The translations under genes were made by a program, and so were the position numbers. From Schistosoma mansoni (lineage: Eukaryota > Platyhelminthes > Trematoda > Strigeidida > Schistosomatidae), in NCBI RefSeq assembly GCF_000237925.1, contig NC_031498.1:6492152-6556151 (forward strand): 64,000 bases of DNA, in the 5' to 3' direction. Below the pieces are notes generated by a model. It saw nothing but the letters and a program-made list of their open reading frames with translations. It was not told the DNA's origin and did no database searches. Below are positions 11,135 through 22,866 of this stretch, piece after piece (within the stretch, counting starts at the first letter, position 1; every line of letters starts with the position of its first letter).

Positions 11135-13390
11135 TCAATTTTGAAGTGTAAAACATTTATTATAACAATTTATTAATTGTTTTAATTTTAAACGAAATTT
11201 TAAATTAAAAAAAAAATAAATTAAAGGATTTACAGAAGAATTAATAAAATATAAAAAATGAAAAAATCTTCTTAAATGATATTTAATATTAATTTTTGTT
11301 ATTTCATTTGGTTTATATATAGATAAATTATTATTATGAAAATTATTATTATTACCACTACTTAAATTCATTTCAGTAGTAATTGAATGATTTAATAAAT
11401 TTTTGTTGATTATATTTAAATTTGTTTCATTTATTATACTACCATTATATGAAAAATGAAATTCATTTTTAGTTTCCATTAATAATTCCCAATTAATAGG
11501 CCATATAAATCTATTAGCAATTAATAAACTTGGTAAATATGATATAATAAATGTAATTGTAATTAAAATAAATGTAATTACACTTTTTATATGACGATTA
11601 TTGGATAATTTAAAAGAATTAAATTTTTTATTTAAATTCCTTTTTTTAAAAAATTTACATTTAAAACAATGAGTTTTTTTAATTGAGTTAGTTTGTTTAT
11701 ATTGATGTTGAGTTTCATTTTGATTTTGTATAAGTTTTAAATGATCCAAATTGATAGATTGTGAATCTATTTGTATTATTGAATCACTATAACTAAGACT
11801 GAATTTCTTTTGATTTTGTTTATTGTTTAAATTAGTTTGATTAATTGGTACACTTAAAAATCTTGGTCTATTATAATGATGAAAACAATTAAAACAAGAT
11901 TGTTTGATTGGTTTATTTATGACAACATTATGTTTTGGGGCAGTTAAAGGAGTATTGATTGGCCGAACTACTTTTATTTTAGGTCCAAATTTAGTTCTCC
12001 ATCGATATTGATGTATTATGATGAATGAAAATAAGTAACCGTAAAAAATGCAAATGCAGGTGAATATAAGACTAAATAAAATGAATATAGACAGCTGGTA
12101 AATTTCATAATCACTTTGTGATATGAAACGTTCATCAGATTTACAATAACCATAATTTGTAAATGATGTTATTAAATCGATAAATTGTGATGTAAAATAA
12201 GTCAATGATGATTTTGTTGACGGTATTAATGAGCTGTCAGAAACACTACCATTCAATTGTGATTGGTTAGTTTTAGGTGAACTGTTTAATTCATGAAACA
12301 TGATAATAGCTTCTGAATCACTAGATACAAGTTTATCAACTGTACTAATTTTAAAATAAGTGTGTACACCTTGATGTAATCCCATTGGTATTGCCCATAA
12401 TAATCCTAAGATATATGTTCCAATGATTAGTCTCTTCATACATTTTTTTGTCATTATAACACATGGTATAAAACAAACTAGCAACCAACGGTCCAAAGCA
12501 ATTATAACCAAAAACAATGCAGATACAGTTAAAGTGAATGATTTTAAAATAACATGCAGTCTACAAATAAAATCATATGTTCTAGTTTCCCATACAATCA
12601 GAAAGATTGTTGTCGGTATATCAATAACACAGATAATCAAATCATTTATTGCAAGAAGAACAATGAGAAGATCAGAGTTGAGATCTGTGTGCATGACATT
12701 ACGTTTTGTAAAAGTAAATGTTTTCGTAGTTTCCCTGTTTTTAGTACAATCATTTCCTAATTCTGGCGATTGATGAATATTTAATGCTGAAGCATTGTTG
12801 ACACTTGTTAAACTACCGCCTTGATTTCTTAGTTCATTATTACTGACAGAATTAGAAGATTGGCTGATTGGCACAAGACTAGAAGCTCTTGACAAACATA
12901 TATCAAGATGATGATTCGATCGTTGTTGACAACTTTCCTGTCGGCACTGGGAAGGCTTTTGGTTTTGTATATGGTTTTCTTTTTCGCTTTTACATCTTGA
13001 ACAGCTGCCAAGAATACGTAGACAGCTTTCCAATAATTCGAAGAATTTTCTAAATATATGACGACCAATTGTATGCACTACTAACCAATTACCAATTAAT
13101 CCAAAAATACTTATGCATACAAGAAAACAACTGATAATGATTAATGTCGGAATGTAGTTTTTTAAAACAAGTTTTTGGACATTTTCTTCTTCTTCAGCAA
13201 TGAGACTATTTAAATTTGATGATCTCATCATAATAATTCGAAAGAAAATCTTTTTTTCTACGTTATCATCTATGAGAAAAAGTTGGGCTTGTTTCATAAA
13301 ATTCAGTAAATTAAATGATAATGTATAATATATTAGGAATGTAAGGGGAAATTTCAACCAATTAAAAATATTTGAAATTTGATTCGCCAA
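11135..13390 (-). CDS. Rhodopsin-class (class A) G protein-coupled receptor
   Basis: A single uninterrupted frame of 751 codons encodes seven membrane segments. TM1 is at about 81-108 with the GN motif (G100-N101). TM2 is at 240-267 with 'LLAIND'. TM3 is at 274-306 with C276 and DRW (300-302) in place of DRY. TM4 is at 320-341, TM5 at 429-460, and TM6 at 601-625 with P620 in a 'SYLP' variant of CWxP. TM7 is at about 709-729 with 'NPLIY' (721-725). C416 in the second outer loop is the likely disulfide partner of C276. The loops are unusually long: inner loop 1 about 130 aa, inner loop 3 about 140 aa, outer loop 3 about 70 aa. Several N-glycosylation sequons lie in outer loops 2 and 3. It should sit in the plasma membrane and signal through G proteins; the ligand is unknown. 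The first 55 residues are hydrophobic, and M54/M55 are alternative starts. A 5' untranslated exon could lie upstream. Confidence 0.92.
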   Translation of the reverse strand: MANQISNIFNWLKFPLTFLIYYTLSFNLLNFMKQAQLFLIDDNVEKKIFFRIIMMRSSNLNSLIAEEEENVQKLVLKNYIPTLIIISCFLVCISIFGLIGNWLVVHTIGRHIFRKFFELLESCLRILGSCSRCKSEKENHIQNQKPSQCRQESCQQRSNHHLDICLSRASSLVPISQSSNSVSNNELRNQGGSLTSVNNASALNIHQSPELGNDCTKNRETTKTFTFTKRNVMHTDLNSDLLIVLLAINDLIICVIDIPTTIFLIVWETRTYDFICRLHVILKSFTLTVSALFLVIIALDRWLLVCFIPCVIMTKKCMKRLIIGTYILGLLWAIPMGLHQGVHTYFKISTVDKLVSSDSEAIIMFHELNSSPKTNQSQLNGSVSDSSLIPSTKSSLTYFTSQFIDLITSFTNYGYCKSDERFISQSDYEIYQLSIFILFSLIFTCICIFYGYLFSFIIIHQYRWRTKFGPKIKVVRPINTPLTAPKHNVVINKPIKQSCFNCFHHYNRPRFLSVPINQTNLNNKQNQKKFSLSYSDSIIQIDSQSINLDHLKLIQNQNETQHQYKQTNSIKKTHCFKCKFFKKRNLNKKFNSFKLSNNRHIKSVITFILITITFIISYLPSLLIANRFIWPINWELLMETKNEFHFSYNGSIINETNLNIINKNLLNHSITTEMNLSSGNNNNFHNNNLSIYKPNEITKINIKYHLRRFFHFLYFINSSVNPLIYFFFNLKFRLKLKQLINCYNKCFTLQN

Positions 13391-13502
13391 ATAAAAGTCA
13401 TAATTTTACTATTAGCAGTAATCTTATTTAAAATATTATGATATTTCATAAAATTAACTATTAAACTGTCATTCATTTAATATTTCGCAAACTATTATCA
13501 AT

Positions 13503-13905
13503 GTCAGAAGGCGTTTTGTGGACATTTTAGTAATTTTATAGATGAATTCATGAGTTGATTGAAGCTAGACCATCACAGGAAACCTAGAAGCACTGGACGG
13601 CCGTTTCGTCCTGGCACGGGACTATTCAGGAGTGCGAACCTAAGATTCCGTCTCGTGAGATTTGAACGCATGACCTACCAGTCTCGCACCAGAGCACTTA
13701 ACCGATAGACCAGTGAGCCGGCATCCAACAGTGTTAATGTCTAACTTCAACCGATCCACGAGGTTGAGCAACCGTTCACTAATTTTCTTCAGTGAGTTGA
13801 TATCTCACAACAGACGTGATTTGAACTACACTAGTCACTGCTTCTCACTGGAACTCCAGGAATTATCTCTTGAAACCAGTCACTATTGAGCATATGTTCA
13901 ATGTT
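13503..13905 (-). repeat. Family B element, near full length
   Basis: It runs from the terminal block ('cagaaggcgttttgtgg' on plus) through the hammerhead region (13586-13635), the tRNA-like segment (about 13640-13725) and the 3' body ending near 'cactattgagcatatg'. The minus-strand core reads CTGAATA instead of CUGANGA, so the ribozyme is probably dead. It begins about 110 bp upstream of the GPCR start codon, inside what should be that gene's promoter or 5' UTR. Confidence 0.75.
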
Positions 13906-14143
13906 CCAAAAAAACTTAAAAATAAAGCTACGTAATTTATTAATATCAGTAGTAATTTATTAATATTGAAGTTACAAATCGTTCACAATATCTAATCAAT
14001 GCAGATTTGAGGAAATGATTCATTTTTGTGAAGGATATGATGTATGCTGATGAATTCTCCGTTAACCAAAAGAATCAATCCATTTTTCTAACAAGTTATT
14101 TTGTATCCCAATACTATCAATAACACGAACATGATTTCATTTC

Positions 14144-14393
14144 GTATTGTTTGTTTGAACCTTCCCATTCTTGTAAAACACTGCATTCGATCAGTCTGTA
14201 ATTAACATAGGTGCATCCTATCCAGATTGCCTCAATATTATCTTAGGTCACAAACATTATCGACAAAGATGGATGTTGGCTATCAGTGGAATACAGGATG
14301 CGCGTTTCATTCTCTATGTAGTTGAGTGGATAACGTTATGGCGTTTGAAGTGACAGTACTGTGTTAGAATCGTGGAGTGAATATCAACTCCGG
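14144..14393. repeat. Family A (Sm-alpha-like) fold-back copy, truncated
   Basis: The first part (14144 to about 14318) is family A in minus orientation up to the hammerhead region. The sequence then switches to the plus-oriented tRNA-like segment ('gtagttgagtggataac' onward) to about 14393. It is therefore a head-to-head composite. Its right end abuts a Penelope-like fragment. Confidence 0.6.
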
Positions 14394-14720
14394 GATGTAG
14401 ACCACTTTTTCAGAGTAAATAAATAACGGAAATTAAATTAACACATGTTTAAATAGCAGAAAGGAAACAATGCAAAGTATTTTTTGCATAGTCGAAATCA
14501 TAATAGGCCTGAATATGTCAATACCAAGTAATTTTTGGTCAAGGTGAATTTGTATGGTTTGTCATTGTAATAATTTGTGTGTCAGAATGTGGGTATGAAA
14601 AATGTACACCTTTGTAATATGAAGAAGGGGGTTGAGATTATGTGTCCGTGTGTGTGTGTAACCATAATAAATAAGGTTAAATGTGGTACTCTAGAAATCA
14701 CCCTAATTCTAAAACCCGTA
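14394..14720 (-). mobile_element. Penelope-like element, 3'-end fragment
   Basis: This aligns by eye with 37350-37620, the non-coding 3' end of the element at 37.3-38.6 kb: 'cagagtaaataaataac', 'gcctgaatatgtcaat', 'gtgtgtcagaatgtggg' and 'cacctttgtaatatg' recur in the same order. It keeps only part of the hammerhead region at its left end. No coding sequence remains. Confidence 0.65.
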
Positions 14721-14786
14721 CTCGAAATTTAAGATAAACTTAAGCATTTAGAAGAAGAATATTTTTGTCAAAATCAAATTATATTT

Positions 14787-15252
14787 GTGTATTACTTACT
14801 TACTTACTCCTGTTGCCCCTCGTGGAGGAGCATAGGCCGCTCACCAGTACTCTCCATCCAACCCTGTCCTTGGCAATCCTTTCCCATTCTTTCCAGTTAA
14901 CATTCATCCTTTTCATATCTGCTTCTATTTTGCAGCGTAATGTGTTCTTTTGCCTTACTGTTTTACGCTTCCCTTCCGGATTCCAAGTTAGGAATTGCCT
15001 CGTGATGCAGTTTGGTGGTTTTCGCAATGTACATCCTATCCACTTCCAACATCTTTTCCTAATTTCCTCTTCAGCTGGAAGCTGGTTTGTCCTCTCCCAC
15101 AGAAGGCTGTTGCTGATGGTATCCGGCTAGTGAATGTTAAATATTTTGCGAAGATAGTTATTTATAAATATTTGTGCCTTCTTGACGATGGTTTTAGTAG
15201 TTCTTTACGTTTCAGCTACGTACAGCAGGACTGTCTTTTACATAACGGTTGA
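14787..15252 (-). mobile_element. RTE-clade LINE 3' end with (GTAA)n tail
   Basis: On the minus strand a 75-codon frame (15027-14800) reads '[16 protein letters not shown]' and later '[15 protein letters not shown]'. This is the typical C-terminus of RTE-clade reverse transcriptases in flukes. The element ends in a short simple-repeat tail, (TTAC)4 on plus at 14792-14807, as RTE elements do. The 5' part is missing. Short 3' ends of the same family recur near 21040, 22890 and 31490. Confidence 0.75.
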
Positions 15253-15889
15253 TAAACTAGTACACAATCCAGAATTATTAAAAATATATAATAAATAATT
15301 TACATGTGTTTACTAATAGGATGAAATAAAACCTTGGTTTTACCATTTAAATCCTGAAATAGTTTTTATTGATATTTTTTTAAGAATAAGTTCTAATCTT
15401 CACTTTTAATCAATAATTGAATAGTAACCTTTCAGGAGTTCTTTCATGAGCAATCCACCTTCAATGATTTTATTTTCTTTCTAATATGATCAATATTTTT
15501 GATGTACTGAAACTGTATGACACATTGATAAATATAAAATTATTTTTATTATTTGTTTATTCGCAATTTATTCAAATTAGATTGATGAACATGTTATTTG
15601 GGAATAACACTGCTTGATGGACATCATTTGTCAACAGATGTTTCGCAATATTCGTCTATTGACGTTTAGAATATATGGTTGAGTAATGTTATGGTTAAAT
15701 GTAAACCATGCTTTAAAGAAATTAAACGAGCTATGGTAATCCCAGGTAATTATTTAAAATATGAAGATTATTGTATGATTACGAAGATGAAAGATATGAA
15801 ATTAATTGGACAACAATAACTTTAATTAAACGGTAACGATCTATTTTAACATATTTCATAGTTATTATTATGGAATAATCTTAGTTAAG
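15253..15889. other. A+T-rich non-coding stretch
   Basis: No exon, RNA gene or recognised repeat was seen here. Confidence 0.4.
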
Positions 15890-16175
15890 CAACCACTGAA
15901 AACCAAGAAACACTAGACACCTATTTTGTTCTAGTTTGGGATTCCTCAACATTGTGCATCTACGATCCTTCGAGTAGAGATCAAACCCGGGGTCTTCGGT
16001 CTCACTGGCAATGGCTTCTAGACTTCTGAGCTAGTATCTAAATGTGTACATATTTAGCTCCAATCATTTTGCTTGTGGTGTATAATATTTACACTTTCGA
16101 CTTGGTTGAGCTCAACAGGTCACAGCTTCTCACTGGAACTTCTAGAGTTGCATCTCAAAGTTAGTTACTATTAGG
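15890..16175 (-). repeat. Degenerate family B element
   Basis: The blocks match family B on the minus strand, with 'cctcaacattgtgcatctac' and 'gcttctcactggaactt' recognisable, but the region is highly diverged. It is an old copy without a usable ribozyme. Confidence 0.55.
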
Positions 16176-16365
16176 CACATGAAAAATTGCTATTTGAGGA
16201 TTGCGGAAATTTTTTAAATTGTATATCCAGACCTTGGATAAACAGCAACTGAATAAAGAAGAATTACATCCTAGTATACTTTTCGAAGGGATAATTCGAT
16301 TTTTATCGTTGTTAACAATTAGTTAAAAATGATAAAAATATAAACAATAATTTTTATTATAATTA

Positions 16366-16485
16366 AAGATGTATGGTGGCCAACAGTGGGATACAGGATG
16401 CGCGTTTCTTCTTATTTGGAACCCGTCAGCTCGGTGAAATTGCATCCTAAAGTTGATATTCACTCCAAGATTCGAACCCAGTACT
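16366..16485 (-). repeat. Family A element running into an assembly gap
   Basis: A minus-oriented Sm-alpha-like copy is visible from 'ggccaacagtgggatacagg' to 'cgaacccagtact', where unresolved bases start. The core reads CTGACGG instead of CTGACGA. The assembly evidently broke inside this repeat. Confidence 0.65.
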
Positions 16486-16713
16486 NNNNNNNNNNNNNNN
16501 NNNNNNNNNNNNNNNNNNNNNNNNNNNNNNNNNNNNNNNNNNNNNNNNNNNNNNNNNNNNNNNNNNNNNNNNNNNNNNNNNNNNNNNNNNNNNNNNNNNN
16601 NNNNNNNNNNNNNNNNNNNNNNNNNNNNNNNNNNNNNNNNNNNNNNNNNNNNNNNNNNNNNNNNNNNNNNNNNNNNNNNNNNNNNNNNNNNNNNNNNNNN
16701 NNNNNNNNNNNNN
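16486..16713. other. Assembly gap (228 N)
   Basis: A run of unresolved bases. Open frames spanning it are artefacts. Confidence 0.99.
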
Positions 16714-18441
16714 AATTCAATTTCAAACTTCTAACGATGGCTAAATTTCATTTTTCTGAATAAACAATCTAATATATTCACGTTGAATTTTAGTGGTTTA
16801 AAGTCTTTCCCATCATTTTTATCTCGGAAACTGAATTTATTAATGGTATTTTTTTTAAAAATAATTATATTTGTTTCCAAAGGTAAATTTTCCGAAGTAT
16901 AGGGTTTTGGATGAACTCAAATTGTATGAGGATTATGATAATTTTTACAAATTCCAAACATTTTTTGGGAGAAATGGAAACGCGTTTAAGGCAGAACGTT
17001 TTTAATCAACTAGAATAAGATTTGTATTGGTTCAAAATAGTAAATATAACTGATATTTACATTCATATTTAGTGAAGAGAAAGAAGGCAGAGACTATTAC
17101 ATGGAATATTCATTTGGCTTGCTTAAGGGGTCAATTTTAAACATAAACGTGGCACATATAATTAACAACTCTAAATTTGTGTGTATTTGATGCGAATAAT
17201 TTGTGATTAAATATAGCTCACAATGTTGAGGTTACTTGTTGTAAAGTCAATATAAAATATGATTCGTCAGGGTCTATTACCAACTTTGTGAAGTTTTATT
17301 AGATGAATTCGATAATTCAGCTTATGAATGAAATAAAAAGATTGAATAACCACAAGATACATTTGTTTTTGAAGCTAAATTATGGATTAAACTAAGTAGT
17401 TTAAGCATTACACTTGGTGTGGAAGTGAGTTGAAAGAGAATAAGTCTCATCAAAAGGTATGAACCATTCTCTTCACCGTTTATAATGTAGGACTTGAAAG
17501 TTAAGACAGCATAGGCATGTCTTTTACGTGTAAACTTATAGCGGTAACTGTTACTGTTAAGTTCGTCTTATCAGGTTTAGCGTTCATCAATCTTTTTTAC
17601 TATCATCCATCATAATTGGCATAAATATTATTAAATGTTCTCCTGTTGCATACTTAATTGATAAGTTATCTATGACACATCACATAGTTTCTTACATGAC
17701 TGACATAAACATTTACTACACTCATGAGAAGTAGTTAAGATTCATTTTATCAAATAACTGTTAGTAATCAGAAATCGTTAACAAATAAAACCCTAATATT
17801 GTCATGTTCAGTTATCACATATGATCTTAGAGACTGTAGTTTACAAAATAAAATATTATTTACAAATCTCAATGATACCTGTTTATTTAATAATATGATA
17901 TCTCTTTTGAGTACCTCATTGTGGTGTTTGTATGAACTAATGATTCTTTTGTAATTGATGACTATCTGATTTCGAATTCCCAATACAATACATTCATTCG
18001 TGTCTTCTTACTGATATACGATCACAACTCCTCGTTATAAATACCATACTCACTGAACACTGAATAAGATTCCAATGGTCGACACTCATTGTCTTCATTT
18101 TATTTATAATCTATTACGAAAATCATGTTATATCATCAACGAATTACTATTCTACACCTTACATGATTAACTCAATAGATCAGAGTTTCCTAGTGGAATC
18201 TCTCAAAACCAACGTTGAACCTTGTCACTTATAAGGGATTCAGCATGATAAGGTCAATGGTTTGAGGCAATAAGTTCAGTCTTAATAAGCTACTCAATAC
18301 TCTGTTATTTTTAACAGGTTTACTAGTGATATCATTTGGTGAGGAAAACTTATTTTATATATAAATCTAAGGGAATAATCTGATATTGAAATACCTTCTT
18401 ATGGATTACTTTCCTAAGCTATTTGAAATTTACATGTTTGT

Positions 18442-18478
<37 letters not shown>

Positions 18479-19339
18479 AGCCTACTCTCAGTAGATTGAT
18501 ATTTTAATTTAATTCACACAAATCATGGTATGTATGTCATGATATGATAGGGCTCTTATTGAAAACAATAAACTATGTTTAATTACAGTTGATCCAAATG
18601 GTTTTTTCTAGCTAATAATTTTATTTGGATCCCTACGCATTTTTCGAAGTGACACTTTAAAGTAACAATCAGAAAACTGTTCCATCTTTAAGTGCTGTTG
18701 AAGAACAATAATTCCTTTTTCTCAGCCTCTCTTGTTTTTCAACAATACATTGAATGTATTCTGACAACTGAGTCGTTCATTTGATTTCTCACCTTGTGAT
18801 CAATTGAATTTTATCTTTCTGAGCTGATCGGTTGAATCTAGATTAAAGTCGCCATGGTAACCAGATAGTGTCAAATAACCTTCATTAGCTGTAATTTAAT
18901 AATTTGTATGACATGATGTCTAACTTAATCTTCACTTATTAAATGTTAATGTACTTAAGTGAATATACGAATATATACTAGCTACTGTTTCTAAAGGAAT
19001 TGGCGTTTGCCTGCAAAAACTGCAACTTTTGGTATTAACATTAATAGAATACCTGAAAGTTTAGTATTACAAAAATCTACTATGAGTTATGATACGTCAA
19101 TTTCCTAAGATAACTCAAATCTTACTGATTAAGCAATGTGCATCAATTCCACTACTATAAAATTGTCCAACAATATGTTTTTTTAATTGTTCTATTATAC
19201 TTAACATATTTTATAAAAAAAGGGATATAATCTAATTGATTTAACCTTCCTTTAAATAAATCCCTATTATTTTTGATAATTCATCCATTCATAAAAATTA
19301 CAAATGTTCAAATCGCATTATAAATGAATGTAAAATAGA
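16714..19339. other. Gene-free A+T-rich stretch
   Basis: No exon or dispersed repeat recognised, apart from the (AT)n run at 18444-18476. The short minus-strand open frame at 17768-17983 has no recognisable domain. Confidence 0.45.
18444..18476. repeat. (AT)n microsatellite
   Basis: An uninterrupted AT dinucleotide run of about 33 nt. Confidence 0.95.
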
Positions 19340-19870
19340 AAACTAATTTATTTATTTATTTATTTAAACACATAAATATTGATACAACGGGGGAACCAGA
19401 TATATATGCGCCACACAAAAAAACGTCATTTCGTTGTAATTGGGTGAGGGCTATGATAGTGCTCGGATGCCCAGACCGAAACAGGTGGTTTTCTTAGGGG
19501 TCCACACCCCGAGACTTTGACCCACAAGGCGGTGGAGCATCGTGAGGAGATGCAGTCCCATGATAGCCGGTGACCAACGATTGATTTATACGCCATTTGT
19601 CCCCTCAGGATACTGGAGCCCATGTTCACCATTGGTTTGGAGTCAGGGTTTTCTAACTCCCCTAGATGGACTTTCCGTGTCCACCGACCATATTAAAGCG
19701 CCGGACATTCGCTTTCGTCCTCTCAATTTCGTACACAAGAGTAATGCAGCGAGAAGGCAGCCAGTAGGTCTTACCTGAAAGAGGCTATATACGCGTGGCC
19801 ATGTGAGAGCATTTCGAGAGGGAGAGCCGACTTTTCTCACTCTCGACCGTACCAGGGCATTTGGGGGTAA
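19340..19870 (-). mobile_element. Unclassified retroposon with (TAAA)n tail
   Basis: A sharply bounded, much less A+T-rich block (about 19385-19865) inside very A+T-rich DNA. On the minus strand it ends in a short TAAA-type tandem run ('taaataaataaataaata', plus 19346-19364), as RTE or SINE insertions do. Short open frames lie on both strands, but none encodes a domain I recognise. It is probably the 3' untranslated part of a LINE or a SINE; the family is unknown. Confidence 0.5.
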
Positions 19871-20329
19871 TAATCAGTGAAAGAGAAAATAATGTTTTTT
19901 TCTTTTCTTGCTGTAAAGTGTATAATTTCCTCTGGTCATAAGTAATTATTCATCTATTCGATGAAAGAATTAAAATAAAAACATTTGTCATTGAGATGTG
20001 CGCTTGTATGTGTATACCTGTATATTCTTGTTGACATAATAAACTATTGAATATATATATCTTGACATAATAGTTTAACAATTAAAATGTCATTTTATTA
20101 CCTTAAATTATAGGTATTTTCCTAAGAAAATGGAAAAGTCATTTAATTTATAATATTATTCTTTACAATATCAATATATGTGTTTATTTGTCAGAGTGAC
20201 CTAGAAAAATATTTTAGATGATTAGTTAATTTAAAGAAAACAAAAAAAATTTTTCGGCTATTTACTAACAAATTAGTTTAGTCCGAGTATATATTTTATT
20301 TAAAAACAAAAGGAAGAATTCTAATATAT
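19871..20329. other. A+T-rich non-coding stretch
   Basis: No exon, RNA gene or recognised repeat was seen here. Confidence 0.4.
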
Positions 20330-20585
20330 ACTTGAAATCATGGGTCAATTGAAGCTAGACCACCAAAGAAAACCTGGAAGCAAAGGACAACCGTTTCGTC
20401 CTACCGTGGGACTCCTCAACAGTGCGCATCCACGATACTGTCTCGCGAGATTCGAACCCAGAACCTACCATTCTCGCGCCAGAGCATTTAACCGAGTCCC
20501 ATAATAGGACGAAACGGCCGTGTAGTGCTTCCAGGTTTTCCATGGTGGTCTAGCTTCAACTGACTCATGATCTCAACTATGAAAG
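20330..20585. repeat. Family B fold-back element
   Basis: The minus-oriented part (about 20330-20493) runs from 'caattgaagctagaccacc' through the hammerhead region into the tRNA-like segment. It then switches at 'ttaaccgagtcccataat' to a plus-oriented copy of the hammerhead and arm, ending 'tggtggtctagcttcaa'. The two arms could pair as a hairpin with a loop of about 100 nt. The same junction occurs at 26150-26441. The ribozyme on the minus arm has TTGAGGA in place of CTGAGGA, and the plus arm lacks the CTGA box, so neither looks active. Confidence 0.75.
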
Positions 20586-21035
20586 TTCAATTATAATATC
20601 TTAACTACAAGGAAATATCCATGGTTAAAGATGGGTGACAGGATATGCACTATTGAAAAGGAAAACATTTACAAAATATCATTTTTTTGTATTTTTACAA
20701 TTTCAATACATGTCAAAGAAAAATTTCTTACAATATTTCACAATTGGTGCTCAAAATTTGTTTCTGTTACAAAATTCATGATCATAAATAAGGCTACTAT
20801 TATCACTATTGATTTATTTTTTGCTTGAAATATTTCGATCTTTTTTTGTTTTAAGTCTTAATATTTAAACTAAAGAGGGTTAAATCTAACTCGATATACT
20901 TGAATTCAGTCATAATCATAACATAATACTGCATTATCATTTATTTAAATTTTAATAACTCATTTGAAGTTATGATAAGATAGACTTTTTTAATTTCAAA
21001 ATACGATATAGTTAGCTTGATATTCTTATGTTTTT
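20586..21035. other. A+T-rich non-coding stretch
   Basis: A short plus-strand open frame (20631-20828) has no recognisable domain; nothing else was seen. Confidence 0.4.
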
Positions 21036-21080
21036 CACTTACTTATAAACTTACTTCCGCCTGTCACCCTTCATGGAGGA
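21036..21080 (-). mobile_element. Short RTE 3' tip
   Basis: 'acttacttccgcctgtcacc' and 'tcatggagga' match the extreme 3' end of the RTE family seen at 14787-15252, including the TTAC-type tail. Only the last few dozen bases remain. Confidence 0.45.
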
Positions 21081-21149
21081 TTCGGGAACTTGTCGAGTGG
21101 TAGCTGGCTCGTAATCAGAGAAATTATGACAATAACCTATAAGTTTTGT

Positions 21150-21690
21150 AAGCAAAGATGGATAGTGGTTAGCAGTGGAATCCAATCTGCGTCCTATTTG
21201 GGACTCATCAGCTGAATGTACCTGCATCTCAGAGTTGATGTTCATTTTGGGACTCGAACCCAGTACCTTTCGCTTCAAACGCCATCGCGTTATCCACTCA
21301 GCTACTGAGTCCTGATAGCCACTTGCTTGTGAGAGACTGACTAGTTGCAGTCCTAAGCATCAATGGAAAGATTCAAACAAACAATACTAAGTGAATTTAA
21401 ACTTCACCCCATCGCACAAGCAAGTGGCTATCAGGACTCAGTAGCTGAATGGATAACGCGATGACGTTTAAAGCGAAAGATACTGATTTCGAGTCCTAGA
21501 GTGAACATCAACCCTGAAATGCAGGTACATTCATCTGACGAGTCCCAAATAGGACGAAGCGCGCATCAAACTGGATTCCACTGCTAGCCACTATCCATCT
21601 TCGCTTATAATGCTTGTGAATTAAGGTTATATCGAGGCAATACGCACATTATGCACACATGACAATTAGAGACTGACCAGTTGCAGTCTT
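21150..21690. repeat. Family A inverted pair (head-to-head)
   Basis: The left copy (about 21150-21340) is in minus orientation. The right copy (about 21345-21690) is in plus orientation and near full length. They share the tRNA-like segment: a box-A-like 'agctgaatggataac' and a box-B-like 'ttcgagtcc'. The left ribozyme has lost its GAAA box. The right one has CTGACGA at 21534-21540 but GAAG instead of GAAA. Both are probably inactive. The pair forms a palindrome of roughly 0.5 kb. Confidence 0.75.
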
Positions 21691-22828
21691 AGTTCATTTA
21701 TTCGACCCGTTTCATATTATTACTGAAGTAATCCATAGCTATTGGGAATATCACTTCTAATATAATTCCATAATTAGTGATGAGCCAGTGATAAGTCTCT
21801 ATGGAAATGTTGAAAGTTTTTCTAATAGACGAAAATATTGTGGAACATAGTTATGGCAATGTAAAAGTATATGAATGATTAATGCCTATAACGAATATAA
21901 TTGAAAACAATAATACTGATGTAAGTAAAAACAACTTAAAATTCCCATTATTTTCCAATAGTTATTGATCAGAGAATACAGGGAAATAGAAAAATGAAGC
22001 TGAAAATAGAAAATAAAAAGACAGATGTATGATTAGATAAGGAGGATCAAACCATATCGATAAACGAAAATAATAGAATAGTCAAATGAATTATTCTTCA
22101 GTTTAATATTTTAAATCAGGCTTACCTCCAATTAAAATTATTGATGTTAATTATGATGAAATTATGAGATGATCAATTGTTTTAGACATTTACTTATCTA
22201 TCATCAAGAGGCTTTTCAAACCAATCCTTTGACTACCAACATTGTGATATCTATTGTATGGTAATTATAAGAACTTAATCTTTCTTTAAAAAGTGAATTA
22301 TGTAAATGAATGCTTGGAAATTTCATTGACGTGAAAAAATATTTTTCCACTTCATGTTATTTCTAAACAAGTGGATGCGTAACTGAAATGTTGTCAAAGC
22401 AAAAAAAAAGAGATTTCTGGATGTAAATAGCTAGCGAATACACTTGTTATACATTTTGCAAGATTAAGATGTAGATTTTCACAGGAAAAACAAAACTATC
22501 AAAATGGTTTGATAAATAATGACCAACACTATTTAGTTGGTTTGGCAAGAACAAATGTGAAATGTTGTGCATACATTTTATTACATCTAGTATCCATCTT
22601 GCTCATTAGTTAAATTAATGATAATTTCTTGATTTAGCAGTACTTACATTATAACAGTAAGAGATATTAAATTTCGATTATGCAATATTTGCACAGATTT
22701 CTGTTTAATATACATCCAAGTGGTAATTATTGTCCTGCTTTTTACAAATCTCAACATCAAGTATACGCTGAATAATACTATGTATCAGTTCTTGTGTAGC
22801 AATCCTTTATTTTTTCAAAGCCATGTAC

Positions 22829-22866
<38 letters not shown>

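Noticed and set aside
12423-12773. Plus-strand frames of 116 and 68 codons at 12423-12773
   Set aside because: They are antisense shadows of the GPCR coding sequence.
16386-16763. Open frames spanning 16386-16763 on both strands
   Set aside because: They run through the 228-nt run of unresolved bases.
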